Assembly (NCBI GenBank): GCA_964291335.2 | Contig: OZ219748.1 | Coordinates: 1,922,001-1,986,000, forward strand | DNA length: 64,000 bases | Source of the DNA: G964291335 sp964291335 | GTDB lineage: Bacteria > Chloroflexota > Dehalococcoidia > Lucifugimonadales > UBA3495 | Direction: 5' to 3' | Part shown: piece by piece, positions 38,931-47,782 of the stretch | How the letters are laid out: the number at the start of each line of letters is the position of its first letter | Numbering within the stretch: position 1 is the first letter of the stretch | Position numbers and translations under genes: made by a program | The notes under the pieces: model-generated | Databases searched by the model: none | Told to the model about the DNA's origin: nothing | The model's input: only the letters and a program-made list of their open reading frames with translations

Positions 38931-41900
38931 CTACTGCCGCCGCCGGTACAGATATACCCCGCCGGCAATTACCACTACCACTGCCAGCCCGATGATTACC
39001 CACAGCAGCCAGTTGACGCCGCCGGTTTCTGCCGGCGGGGCCGGCGTCGGCGTGGCGGTGGGCGGTATCGGCGTGGCTGTGGGCGGCGGCGGTACTGGCG
39101 TGGCTGTCGGGTCGGCGGCGGCCATTGCCGGGGCGGCCATGGCGGTGGACGCAACCGTCGGCTCCGGGCGCACCGCGTCCAGGGAACTGTCCGGCAGCAG
39201 GGGGATGGCTGTCGCCGTGGCCGTCGGACTGGGCCGGCTGGTCGGCATCGCTGTGGCGGTGGCCGTTGGCTGCGCCGGCGTTGTTGCCGTGGCCGTCGGC
39301 GTGGCCGTTGCTGTCCGCATTACTGCCGGGGGCCGGGTGCGGGTGGGTATGGCCCGCAGGGTCGGCGTTGGCGTCCGCAGCATGGCCAGCGGCCGCCGGG
39401 TCGGCGTGGCGGCGCCGGCGAGCCGGGCCGGCCGGGTCGCCGTGGGCGTCCGCATTGCCGCTATGGGCCGGGCCGTCGCCGTTGGCGTGCTGGTGGCGGT
39501 GGCCGTCGGGGTTGCCGTGGGGGTTGCGGTGGGCGTGGGCGTGCTGGTTGCTGGCCGCACCACCCGGCGGGTCGGCGTCGGGGTTGCCGCTGCCCGCCGT
39601 ATGGGGGCGCTGCGCACTACTCCGGGCGGCGGCGTGGGCGTACTGGTTGCCGTCGGTGTCGGCGTGGGTGTATTGGTCGGCGTGGGCGTATTGGTCGGCG
39701 TAGGCGTCGGTGTGGGCGTGTTGGTTGGCGTTGGGGTATTGGTCGGGGTGGGCGTGGGCGTCGCCGGCGGCTGCGTGGTGAAACGCACCTTCACGCTGGT
39801 TACCTTCGTCTGATCCCAATCCTCCAGCCGGAGCGTCAGGTAGCTCACCCCGGTCAGTTCGTCAGTCTTCAGCATCTGCGGCGTCTCCGGGCGTACCAGC
39901 GAAATCTTCGCCAGCTCCGCGTCCTCGGCGTTGTAAGCCCGGAAATGGGTATCGATGTCGTGTCCCGTCGGGTCGGTCATTATACTGGCGCCAAACCGCC
40001 CGGCCATCGGCTCGGTCAGGTCAAAGCGGAACCAGGTTGCCACCGGGCTGCCCCCATCGGCTGCATCCCGTTCGTTGAAGACCGCCGCCGCCTCTATATC
40101 CTGGTTCGCCGCCCGGATGATGTACGGGTCTGCTTCCGTCCCGGCGCCGCTGGCGATGGACCGGTCCTGGGTGGGGGTGGGCGTGTCGGCAGGCGTGCTG
40201 GTTGGTGTTGGCGTGTTGGTAGGCGTGTTGGTAGGCGTGGGCGTGGGTGTGTCGGTAGGCGTGGGGGTATCCGTTGGGGTCGGGGTTGGCGTCAGCGTTC
40301 CCGTCGGCGTTGGGGTTGGGGTGGGTGTATCTGTCGGGGTAGCCGTCGGCGTGGGCGTATGCGTGTTGGTCGGCGTCGGGGTTGCCGTACTGGTTGGGGT
40401 CGGCGTCGGTGTATTGGTCGGCGTGGGTGTATCCGTCGGCGTACTGGTCGGCGTGGGCGTGTCGGTCGGCGCACCGCCGGGTATGTTGGTAGGCGTGGGC
40501 GTGCTGGTTGGTGTGGGCGTGGGTGTATCCGTCGGCGTGCTGGTGGGCGTGGGTGTGTCGGTAGGCGTGCTGGTAGGCGTGGGGGTATCGGTAGGCGCAC
40601 CGCCGGGCGTGGGAGTAGGCGTGTCGGTAGGCGTGCTGGTAGGCGTGGGGGTATCCGTTGGCGTGCTGGTTGGCGTGGGGGTATCCGTTGGGGTGCTGGT
40701 TGGCGTGGGGGTATCCGTTGGGGTGCTGGTTGGCGTGGGGGTATCCGTTGGGGTGCTGGTTGGCGTGGGGGTAGGCGTCGGCGTGCTGGTTGGCGTGGGG
40801 GTATCCGTTGGGGTGCTGGTTGGCGTGGGGGTATCCGTTGGGGTGCTGGTTGGCGTGGGGGTATCGGTAGGCGCACCGCCGGGCGTGGGAGTAGGCGTGT
40901 CGGTAGGCGTGCTGGTTGGCGTGGGGGTATCCGTTGGGGTGTTGGTTGGCGTGGGGGTAGGCGTCGGCGTGCTGGTCGCCTCCATCGGCCGGCTCCTGAT
41001 GTCGTCAGACCAGGGACCATTGCCCCGGTCGTTAACTGCCCGGACGCGGAAGTCGTACAATTCCCCGTTGGTCAGCCCGGTTACGGTGTGCATGACGGTG
41101 CTGGCGCTGGCATTGGAGATTACGGTTCTTCTGGGCCAGCCGACAGTTCCGGGGCTGCGACGCTGGTAGTGATAACCGGTGATGGAAGCGTCCTTCGGGT
41201 CGTTCCATTTCAGAGTTACCTGTCCGTTGCCATTCTCGATCATAAAGCCGGTTGGCTTGGCCGGTCTTCTTATCGTCGGCAGCGTTCCCGTTGGCGTGGG
41301 TGTATCGGTTAGCGTAGCGGTAGGTGTGGGCGTGTCGGTGGGTGCGCCTCCGGGCGTGGGCGTTGCCGTCGGCGTAGGTGTATCGGTAGGCGAGGCGGTG
41401 GGCGTGGGTGTATCGGTTGGCGTGGCGGTAGGCGTAGGTGTATCGGTTGGCGTATTGGTGGGCGTGGGCGTATTGGTAGGGGTATTGGTGGGCGTGGGGG
41501 TATTGGTAGGGGTATTGGTGGGCGTGGGGGTATCGGTGGGCGTTGCCGTTGGTGTGGGGGTATCGGTGGGTGTTGCCGTTGGTGTGGGGGTATCGGTAGG
41601 CATTGCCGTTGGTGTGGGGGTATCGGTGGGTGTTGCCGTTGGTGTGGGCGTATTGGTAGGTGTGGCGGTAGGCGTGGGGGTATCGGTAGGCGTTGCCGTC
41701 GGCGTGGGGGTATCGGTGGGCGTTGCTGTTGGCGTGGGCGTGTCGGTTGGTGTGGCGGTAGGCGTGGGGGTATCGGTAGGCGTTGCCGTTGGCGTGGGGG
41801 TATCGGTAGGCGTTGCCGTTGGCGTAGGTGTATCGGTTGGGGTGGGGGTAGGCGTAGGCGTATCGGTTGGGGTGGGGGTAGGCGTAGGCGTGTCGGTAGG

Positions 41901-43049
41901 GGTGCTGGTGGGCGTGGGGGTATCGGTAGGGGTGTTGGTGGGCGTGGGCGTGGGCGTGTCGGTAGGCGTATTGGTCGGCGTAGGCGTGTCGGTAGGCGTA
42001 TTGGTCGGCGTAGGCGTGTCGGTAGGCGTACTGGTCGGCGTGGGGGTATCGGTAGGGGTGCTGGTAGGCGTGGGGGTGTCGGTGGGGGCGCTGGTTGGTG
42101 TGGGCGTATTCCCCGGCGGTGTGTGGGTAGGCTCCGCCGTGAGCGTCATGTTCGAGCTGGCCGAAGCGCTGTCATTATCAACGATTGAGATCCGAAGAAT
42201 GTTCGCGATCCACGCGTTTGCTCCGCTGCCGGCGCTCCCGGTAAGAAAGATAAACTCACCGTCGTCGTTGAGGGAATCGTCGATGGCATTGAAGGTGAAT
42301 GTGTGCTTGTCCGTGCCGTTCAAGGTTATGGTGCGGCTGTTCGGGAAGCAAATATCCGCTGTTGCCGGCGCCGGCGCAGCACAGGTGCCGCTTTCCAGGT
42401 CGGTTGCCGTCGTATGGCCGGGCACGATCCGGAAGTTGAACGCCAGGTTCGAAGGCGTGCCATCCCGGGGAGTCATGCCGATACTGGCGGATTCGCCCTC
42501 CGAGACGCTTGCTGCGGCATAACTCAACTCGACAAACCGGGTTTGGGTAACCCGGGTCTGAGCTTCGGCGTGCGCGCCGGCGACGCCATCATCGTTTACG
42601 ATGCGGAGCTGGATCCAGTAATCTCCCGGATCATCGAGCGAGAAAATTACCGCACTCGTACCGCCACTAATCCAATGGGGTGGGAGATCCGTCCAGGACT
42701 GGCCATCCCAGCGGGCAGCGGCATTCGCGACCATGCTGGTCCGGTACTGGTACTTCTTGACGGAAACGCCGGCGGGGTTATTCCAGTACAGCGTCGAATC
42801 CAGTCTGCCTGGCGAGGCCACCAGGCCGATGGGCGCGGCCGGCGCGGCGCCCTGCGCCTGCACGGCTTGCAGCCCCAGGACGGCCAGGGTGAGCAGGACG
42901 CCGGCCACCAGGGCCAGCCCGAGCAGGTTCCGGTCAATTCTCCGCCGGCGGCCCATCAGTTTGCCCGCCAACCGGAAAACTCGGGGGGGGGGGGGGGGGG
43001 GGGGGGGGGTAGCTGCTCCACGCCTTGCCGTATTGCTCTGCTCCGTCAT
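38931..43049 (-). CDS. phase-variable Thr/Pro-repeat surface protein, in-frame copy (27 C)
   Basis: 1372 residues. The cytoplasmic N-terminus has eight Pro (15-22) encoded by a C27 run, a basic patch Gly-Arg-Arg-Arg-Arg and a hydrophobic export segment (about 46-66). Outside follow an FN3-like module (70-165), a Calx-beta-like module (170-295, Ser-Val-Ser-Glu-Gly-Glu-Ser-Ala), long Thr-Pro-Thr-Asn/Asp-Thr-Pro linkers (310-580), an FN3 domain (590-690), more linker, a roughly 130-residue cassette (about 955-1085) shared with the gene at 51.8 kb, a final linker, and a C-terminal transmembrane helix with Tyr-Arg-Arg-Arg-Gln. The hyper-threonine stalk is a likely O-glycosylation target. With 26 C the frame would close, but UGA overlaps a restart ATG at codon 32. 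Confidence 0.82.
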   Translation of the reverse strand: MTEQSNTARRGAATPPPPPPPPRVFRLAGKLMGRRRRIDRNLLGLALVAGVLLTLAVLGLQAVQAQGAAPAAPIGLVASPGRLDSTLYWNNPAGVSVKKYQYRTSMVANAAARWDGQSWTDLPPHWISGGTSAVIFSLDDPGDYWIQLRIVNDDGVAGAHAEAQTRVTQTRFVELSYAAASVSEGESASIGMTPRDGTPSNLAFNFRIVPGHTTATDLESGTCAAPAPATADICFPNSRTITLNGTDKHTFTFNAIDDSLNDDGEFIFLTGSAGSGANAWIANILRISIVDNDSASASSNMTLTAEPTHTPPGNTPTPTSAPTDTPTPTSTPTDTPTPTSTPTDTPTPTNTPTDTPTPTNTPTDTPTPTPTNTPTDTPTPTSTPTDTPTPTPTPTDTPTPTPTPTDTPTPTATPTDTPTPTATPTDTPTPTATPTDTPTPTATPTDTPTPTATPTDTPTPTATPTNTPTPTATPTDTPTPTAMPTDTPTPTATPTDTPTPTATPTDTPTPTNTPTNTPTPTNTPTNTPTPTNTPTDTPTPTATPTDTPTPTASPTDTPTPTATPTPGGAPTDTPTPTATLTDTPTPTGTLPTIRRPAKPTGFMIENGNGQVTLKWNDPKDASITGYHYQRRSPGTVGWPRRTVISNASASTVMHTVTGLTNGELYDFRVRAVNDRGNGPWSDDIRSRPMEATSTPTPTPTPTNTPTDTPTPTSTPTDTPTPTPGGAPTDTPTPTSTPTDTPTPTSTPTDTPTPTSTPTPTPTPTSTPTDTPTPTSTPTDTPTPTSTPTDTPTPTSTPTDTPTPTSTPTDTPTPTPGGAPTDTPTPTSTPTDTPTPTSTPTDTPTPTPTSTPTPTNIPGGAPTDTPTPTSTPTDTPTPTNTPTPTPTSTATPTPTNTHTPTPTATPTDTPTPTPTPTGTLTPTPTPTDTPTPTDTPTPTPTNTPTNTPTPTSTPADTPTPTQDRSIASGAGTEADPYIIRAANQDIEAAAVFNERDAADGGSPVATWFRFDLTEPMAGRFGASIMTDPTGHDIDTHFRAYNAEDAELAKISLVRPETPQMLKTDELTGVSYLTLRLEDWDQTKVTSVKVRFTTQPPATPTPTPTNTPTPTNTPTPTPTPTNTPTPTNTPTPTPTATSTPTPPPGVVRSAPIRRAAATPTPTRRVVRPATSTPTPTATPTATPTATATSTPTATARPIAAMRTPTATRPARLAGAATPTRRPLAMLRTPTPTLRAIPTRTRPPAVMRTATATPTATATTPAQPTATATAMPTSRPSPTATATAIPLLPDSSLDAVRPEPTVASTAMAAPAMAAADPTATPVPPPPTATPIPPTATPTPAPPAETGGVNWLLWVIIGLAVVVVIAGGVYLYRRRQ
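42983..43009 (-). repeat. homopolymer G27/C27 tract inside the start of the surface-protein gene
   Basis: 27 consecutive G on the plus strand, read as C27 on the coding strand 40 bases after the start codon. It encodes part of Thr-Pro8-Arg. Tracts of this length are highly prone to slipped-strand change. Confidence 0.85.
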
Positions 43050-43152
43050 AATCGTCGCTGCCTGCTCTCAAAGTAAAACTACAAGGCAATGGGCCGGCCT
43101 TGCGCTCGCCGGAGGGTGCGGCTGCTCGTTCAGCCGTCCAATAACGCTGGTG

Positions 43153-43180
43153 ATTTTAGCCGGAAAGGGCCGGTTGTCAA
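43153..43180 (-). promoter_or_regulatory. promoter of the first Thr/Pro-repeat gene
   Basis: Minus strand TTGACA (43180-43175), 16 bases, TAAAAT (43158-43153). The second gene has a similar promoter at 51695-51724. Confidence 0.7.
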
Positions 43181-43712
43181 CCGACCGGCCGGGTCGGGCC
43201 AAATCAGCCGGCAGAACCGGCCGAGACGGGCCTGGCGTCAAGCTATTCTAAACGAAAAAAGGAAGCCGGGTAAAGGTTTTTCCGGGATTGGCGCGGCGGT
43301 TTTTCCGCCGGGCCGGCAGTTATGTTCCAGCTGCCCGGTTGAGCGCGCCGGAGGAGACCGCCGACAAACCCCGGAGAGGGCTTGGGCCTCGGCAGCGCAA
43401 GGCCTGAAAGCCACTGCTGAAGACCGCGGCTGGCAACATGAAACCCACGTTCACCGGCGGGCAGTGGTCAACTATGGCGGCAACTCCGGCGCCGGGGCAG
43501 ACGAAACCGGGGGAAGCCGCGCCCGGCCGGAACCGGGCTGATTTGCCGGATAGTAACCCAAAGGGCGGCGGCTGATGGCGGGCCGCCCGCCCCGCGCCTT
43601 CCCGGTCAGGCAACCGGCCGCGGGCGTCCGTCCGGGGCGTCGGCATTAAGCGCGGCAGAGCAGCCCCGCGCAACGCTGCCCGGTTTGGCGTTTTCCCGGT
43701 GGCGCCGCCGGC

Positions 43713-43741
43713 TTGAAACCGGCGTGGGGTTGTGGTATGCT
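43713..43741 (+). promoter_or_regulatory. tRNA-Pro promoter
   Basis: TTGAAA (43713-43718), 17 bases, TATGCT (43736-43741), 12 bases before the tRNA. Confidence 0.6.
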
Positions 43742-43752
43742 GTTATCAGTGT

Positions 43753-43829
43753 CGGGGCGTGGCGCAGCCCGGAAGCGCACCTGCATGGGGTGCAGGGGGT
43801 CGCCGGTTCAAATCCGGCCGCCCCGACCA
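43753..43829 (+). tRNA. tRNA-Pro (anticodon GGG)
   Basis: 77 bases with encoded CCA. The acceptor CGGGGCG/CGCCCCG pairs perfectly. The anticodon stem CCTGC/GCAGG encloses ATGGGGT, giving anticodon GGG. The T arm is GCCGG-TTCAAAT-CCGGC. It reads CCC, the codon multiplied in the nearby poly-C tracts. Confidence 0.95.
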
Positions 43830-43854
43830 ACAATAACCCCCCGTAGATTGCGTC

Positions 43855-43890
43855 AGGCCAGCCTAATTGGGCTGGCCTTTCTCCTTTTCT
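43855..43890 (+). terminator. terminator after tRNA-Pro
   Basis: A 9-bp stem AGGCCAGCC/GGCTGGCCT with a 6-base loop, then TTCTCCTTTTCT. Confidence 0.7.
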
Positions 43891-43940
43891 GCTGACGTTT
43901 CCGGCGGCGCTGCCGGGCAACGGCAAGGCCGCCGGCGGTT

Positions 43941-44975
43941 TCAGGCCTCTGTTTGCAGCACAATGCGGCCCAGGGGCGGGCTTTCCCGCAGCCGGGCCAG
44001 GGCCGCCCCGGCCTGCGGCAATGGGAAGCGCTCCGACACTACCGGCTTTAACCGGCCCTGTTCCACCAGGCGGGCCACCGCCACCACATCCTGCCGGGTG
44101 GACGCCCGGGCGCCCAGCAGGCTCCACTGGCCGTAAATCAGGTCTGCCGTATCCACCGTCAGGGGAACGCCATAGTTATAGCCCAGAACCACCAGCCGGC
44201 CGCCCGTTTTCAGGCAGGCCAGGCTGTCGGGCAGGACGGCGGCCACCGCTGCGCCGCCGACGCATTCCACCACCACATCGGCGCCCCGGCCGTCGGTCAA
44301 ATCCCGCACCTTTCCGGGCAGCTCTTCCGCCCGGCTGTTGACGATAACGTCCGGGGCAAAGCGGGCGGCGCCTTGCAGCTTGTCGGGGGCCACGTCGGCG
44401 GCGATGACCCGCGCGCCCATCAGCCGGGCCATTTGCAGGGCGTGAATGCCCAGGCCGCCGATGCCGATGATGACGACCGTTTCCCCCGGCTGCACCCGGG
44501 CCCGGTGGGTCAGGGCGTGGTACACGCTGGCCAGGGCGTCGGGGATAATGGCCGCCTCTTCCCAGGGCACCGCCGGGCTGATTTTGACTGCATTGCGGCC
44601 GGCCACCCGCATATACTGGCTGAACCCCCCGGCCAGCTCGAAGCCGGTACGGGGCGCCGCCGCGCAGTAATTCTCCAGCCCCTGACGGCAGCAGTCGCAG
44701 AAACCGCAGCCCTCGGTCGGATAGACGGTAACGTGGTCTCCGGGGGTGAGGCCGGGCGTTTCGGCCCCCACCGCCACCACTTCGCCGGCCGCCTCGTGGC
44801 CCAGGACGTGGGGCAGCGGCGTCGTCGGCACCAGCCCATCCACTATCTTCAGGTCGGTGGCGCACAGGCCATTGGCCGCCACCCGAATCAGCGCCTCCCC
44901 GGGGCCGGGCTGCGGTTCCGGCACCTCCTGCCAGCGCAGCGGCGCCCCGAACCGTTCAAGAACCATTGCTTTCAC
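43941..44975 (-). CDS. zinc-dependent alcohol dehydrogenase (MDR family)
   Basis: A 344-residue medium-chain dehydrogenase. Catalytic zinc ligands are in Gly-Leu-Cys-Ala-Thr-Asp and Gly-His-Glu-Ala-Ala-Gly-Glu; the structural zinc loop is Cys-Gly-Phe-Cys-Asp-Cys-Cys with a further Cys. The NAD(P) loop Gly-Ile-Gly-Gly-Leu-Gly is followed by Ala-Asp-Val-Ala, an Asp that favours NAD. GTG 44975 has GGAGG 6 bases upstream. Substrate unknown. Confidence 0.88.
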   Translation of the reverse strand: MKAMVLERFGAPLRWQEVPEPQPGPGEALIRVAANGLCATDLKIVDGLVPTTPLPHVLGHEAAGEVVAVGAETPGLTPGDHVTVYPTEGCGFCDCCRQGLENYCAAAPRTGFELAGGFSQYMRVAGRNAVKISPAVPWEEAAIIPDALASVYHALTHRARVQPGETVVIIGIGGLGIHALQMARLMGARVIAADVAPDKLQGAARFAPDVIVNSRAEELPGKVRDLTDGRGADVVVECVGGAAVAAVLPDSLACLKTGGRLVVLGYNYGVPLTVDTADLIYGQWSLLGARASTRQDVVAVARLVEQGRLKPVVSERFPLPQAGAALARLRESPPLGRIVLQTEA

Positions 44976-45064
44976 GGGCTGCCTCCATAAGATGAGCGGT
45001 ATCGCCCGGTTGGGTCAGGCGCGGCCGGAATTGCCGGCGCCGGGCAATGCGCCGTTAAAAACCT

Positions 45065-45421
45065 TCAGCGCATCTGGAAGTTCACCGGAAGCAGCCGCTC
45101 CCGCAGCGGCTCCACCATCAGGCCAAGAATTTCCAGCGTGGTAGCGCCCAGCAGCGGGACGGCAGCGTCCTCCCGAAAAGTTACCGGCGCCACCCCGACC
45201 TGCCGGTTATAGCGAACCGTCGTAAAGCCATAGGGGCGTTCCACAACGCTGTCGTCGGCCAGCTCAAACACCCCGACGGCGGTCGGGGTTACGCCCAGGG
45301 AGCGCAGCAGGCTTCCCGGCAGCGCGGTGAACGTGCTGCCGGTATCCACCAACCCGCGGCAGGGAACAAACCGCTGCCCCGCCGGGTCGCCCACTTCCAG
45401 CACAACGTTGAACATGCCCAT
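45065..45421 (-). CDS. retropepsin-like aspartic protease family protein
   Basis: 118 residues, a single-domain clan AA aspartyl protease. The catalytic motif is Val-Asp-Thr-Gly-Ser-Thr-Phe-Thr, followed by a later Pro-Leu-Leu-Gly-Ala-Thr-Thr-Leu-Glu hydrophobic-hydrophobic-Gly flap region. It would work as a homodimer. ATG 45421 has GGAG about 11 bases upstream. The open frame extends much further upstream, but that part is Arg/Gly-rich nonsense. Confidence 0.75.
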   Translation of the reverse strand: MGMFNVVLEVGDPAGQRFVPCRGLVDTGSTFTALPGSLLRSLGVTPTAVGVFELADDSVVERPYGFTTVRYNRQVGVAPVTFREDAAVPLLGATTLEILGLMVEPLRERLLPVNFQMR

Positions 45422-45725
45422 ACAATACAATCTCCGGACAACCTCCGGCCGGTTTACCAGCCGCCGCTGCCGGCCGAACCCTGGCCCGCCCGGCGAAGCT
45501 GCCTGGTTCCCCACCTTTGCCGCCCGGTTATTCTCCGGTGAACGGGGCTGATTATACAAGGTAAGCCGGCAATGGAACAAGCGGCGCCGGGCCCGGTCCG
45601 CCGGCCGGCATTGTACCCCGGCGGCGCCGGCATTAGAATGGGGCAGCGTGCCGCCGCCGGACGCTGCCCGGCCAGGCGGGCCGTACCGGGGTCTGCCCGA
45701 AGTTTCAGCCGCCAGGAGTTTCAGC
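45422..45725. other. divergent promoter region
   Basis: A plus-strand promoter at 45611-45639 serves the acetate-CoA ligase. An ATTATA at 45549-45554 reads TATAAT on the minus strand, a possible -10 for the protease gene without a clear -35. Confidence 0.5.
45611..45639 (+). promoter_or_regulatory. promoter of the acetate-CoA ligase gene
   Basis: TTGTAC (45611-45616), 17 bases, TAGAAT (45634-45639), 87 bases before ATG 45726. Confidence 0.5.
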
Positions 45726-47630
45726 ATGGTTCAGCAAGGACGGATTGACCACCTGCTTCAGGAAACCGGCCGGATTCCGCCGCCGCCCCACGTGGCCGGC
45801 CAGGCCGCGCTTCAGGATTACGACGCCGTTTATGCCCGCTCCATCGCCGACCCGGAGGGGTTCTGGGCCGAGGCCGCCGCAGAACTGCACTGGTTTCGCC
45901 CCTGGGAGCAGGTGTTCCAGTGGGAATACCCCAACTTCCGCTGGTTCATCGGCGGCCAGACCAACATCTGCTACAACGCCCTGGACCGCCACCTGACCAC
46001 CGGCCGCCGCAACAAGGCGGCCCTGATTTGGCTGGGCGAGGATGGCGCCGAGCAGGTTTATACCTATGCCCGCCTGGCTCAGCAGGTTAACCGCTGCGCC
46101 AACGGCCTCAAGTCGCTGGGCGTGGGCCAGGGCGACCGGGTGGTCATTTATATGCCCCTGACGCCGGAAGGCGCCATTACCATGCTGGCCTGCGCCCGCA
46201 TTGGCGCCATTCACAGCGTGGTTTACGCCGGCTTCAGCGTCGGCTCCCTGCGCGACCGCATTCAGGACGCCGGCGCCAAACTTCTGGTGACCGGCGATGT
46301 GGGTTACCGCCGGGGCAGCCGGGTGGAGCTGAAAGCCATTGCCGACGAAGCGGTGGTCGGCTGCGATTCCCTGACGGCCGTGGTGGTGTGGCGCCGGGAG
46401 CTGCCCCGGTCGGCCCTGGCGCCGGGACAGGTGGATTTTGCGGAACTGCTGGCCGGCCAGCCCATCGATTGCCCCGCCGCAGCGCTGGATGCGGAAGCCC
46501 CTCTGTATATTCTTTATACCAGCGGCACTACCGGCAAGCCCAAGGGGGTGGTGCACGTCCACGGCGGCTATATGGTCGGCACCCTCTACCACTTCAAGAA
46601 CTTCTGGGACGTTAAGGATGCTGACGTTTTCTGGTGTATGTCCGACATTGGCTGGGTGGTGGGCCACAGCTACATCGTCTATGCGCCGCTGGTGGCCGGG
46701 GCTACCACCGTTTTCCGGGAGGGCGCGCCCGACTACCCCCATAACGCCGTCTTCTATGAGGTAATCGAAAAGTACGGGGTCAACGTCATCTTCACGGCGC
46801 CAACGGCACTGCGGATGCTGATGCGCTACGGCGCGGAGCCGGCCCAGCGCTATAACCTGCGTTCCCTGCGCTTGCTGACCTGCGCCGGAGAGCCGCTGAA
46901 CCCGGAAGCTCTGCGCTGGGCCTACCAGCACATCTGCGGCAGCGGCGAATGGGCCCACATTGTGGATAACTGGTGGCAGACGGAAACCGGCGGCCCCTGC
47001 CTGGGCACCACGGCCACTATGGCTTCCCGCCCCGGACGGGTGGGCCGGCCTTTGCCCGGCGCCCTGATGGACGTCGTGGACCGGGAGGGGCAGCCCATCG
47101 AGGAGCCGGACAAGGGCGGCCTGCTGGTAATCCGCCGTCCCTTTCCCCACTTTTCCCGCACCGTGTGGGGCGACCCGGAACGCTACGCCGATACCTGGAA
47201 CCAGATTCCCGGCGTCTATTTCTCCGGCGACGTGGCCCTGCGCGACGCCGAAGGCTATTACATGGTGGTGGGCCGGGCCGACGATGTGCTTAACGTAGCC
47301 GGCCACCGCATCGGCTCGGCGGAAGTGGAAAGCGCCCTGGTATCCCACCCGGCGGTGGCCGAAGCGGCGGTCATCGGTAAGCCCGACGACCTGCGGGGCG
47401 AGGTTATCAAGGGCTTCGTTACCCTGCGCCTGGGCAATGACCCTTCGGAACAGATGGTGGATACCCTGCGCCGCCACGTGCGCAATCAGCTGGGCCCCAT
47501 CGCCGTGCCGGCCGAGATTGACTTCACGCCGGCCCTGCCCAAAACCCGTTCCGGCAAAATAATGCGCCGCCTGCTGAAGGCGCAGGAACTGGGCTTGGAC
47601 CCGGGCGACATTACCACGCTGGAGGAGTGA
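45726..47630 (+). CDS. acsA: acetate-CoA ligase
   Basis: A 634-residue AMP-forming acyl-CoA synthetase. The adenylation motif is Tyr-Thr-Ser-Gly-Thr-Thr-Gly-Lys-Pro-Lys-Gly. Trp-Trp-Gln-Thr-Glu-Thr-Gly-Gly matches the acetate-binding region of AcsA, with Tyr-Phe-Ser-Gly-Asp and Gly-Arg-Ala-Asp-Asp-Val-Leu-Asn-Val-Ala-Gly-His-Arg in the hinge. It ends with Pro-Lys-Thr-Arg-Ser-Gly-Lys-Ile-Met-Arg-Arg, whose Lys is the usual acetylation switch. The N-terminal Pro-Trp-x-x-Val-Phe-Gln-Trp-x-Tyr-Pro supports acetyl-CoA synthetase. AGGAG precedes ATG 45726. Confidence 0.92.
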   Translation: MVQQGRIDHLLQETGRIPPPPHVAGQAALQDYDAVYARSIADPEGFWAEAAAELHWFRPWEQVFQWEYPNFRWFIGGQTNICYNALDRHLTTGRRNKAALIWLGEDGAEQVYTYARLAQQVNRCANGLKSLGVGQGDRVVIYMPLTPEGAITMLACARIGAIHSVVYAGFSVGSLRDRIQDAGAKLLVTGDVGYRRGSRVELKAIADEAVVGCDSLTAVVVWRRELPRSALAPGQVDFAELLAGQPIDCPAAALDAEAPLYILYTSGTTGKPKGVVHVHGGYMVGTLYHFKNFWDVKDADVFWCMSDIGWVVGHSYIVYAPLVAGATTVFREGAPDYPHNAVFYEVIEKYGVNVIFTAPTALRMLMRYGAEPAQRYNLRSLRLLTCAGEPLNPEALRWAYQHICGSGEWAHIVDNWWQTETGGPCLGTTATMASRPGRVGRPLPGALMDVVDREGQPIEEPDKGGLLVIRRPFPHFSRTVWGDPERYADTWNQIPGVYFSGDVALRDAEGYYMVVGRADDVLNVAGHRIGSAEVESALVSHPAVAEAAVIGKPDDLRGEVIKGFVTLRLGNDPSEQMVDTLRRHVRNQLGPIAVPAEIDFTPALPKTRSGKIMRRLLKAQELGLDPGDITTLEE

Positions 47631-47782
47631 AGGGGCAAAAGCCGACGGGACGGTATCAACCCATTATGCCCTGCTTTTGGCCGGCAAGGTCAGCTGTGGC
47701 AGAACAGCCCTACCTTGAGCCGGTCGGAGGGGAAAGGTATGAGGCTTAACCGGTAAGTGGAGCCAATTGAAGGAGGCTCGCT

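Larger units (their letters stand above)
43050..43752. other. intergenic region between the surface gene and tRNA-Pro
   Basis: Contains the minus-strand surface-gene promoter near its left end and the tRNA promoter near its right end. Open frames between them lack ribosome sites and I regard them as chance. Confidence 0.5.

Noticed and set aside
39000..42500. Plus-strand frames encoding Val-Gly-Val-Gly-rich or Arg-rich proteins
   Set aside because: They are reverse-strand readings of the Thr-Pro repeat gene and have no ribosome sites or independent structure. The same applies near 53.2-54.8 kb.
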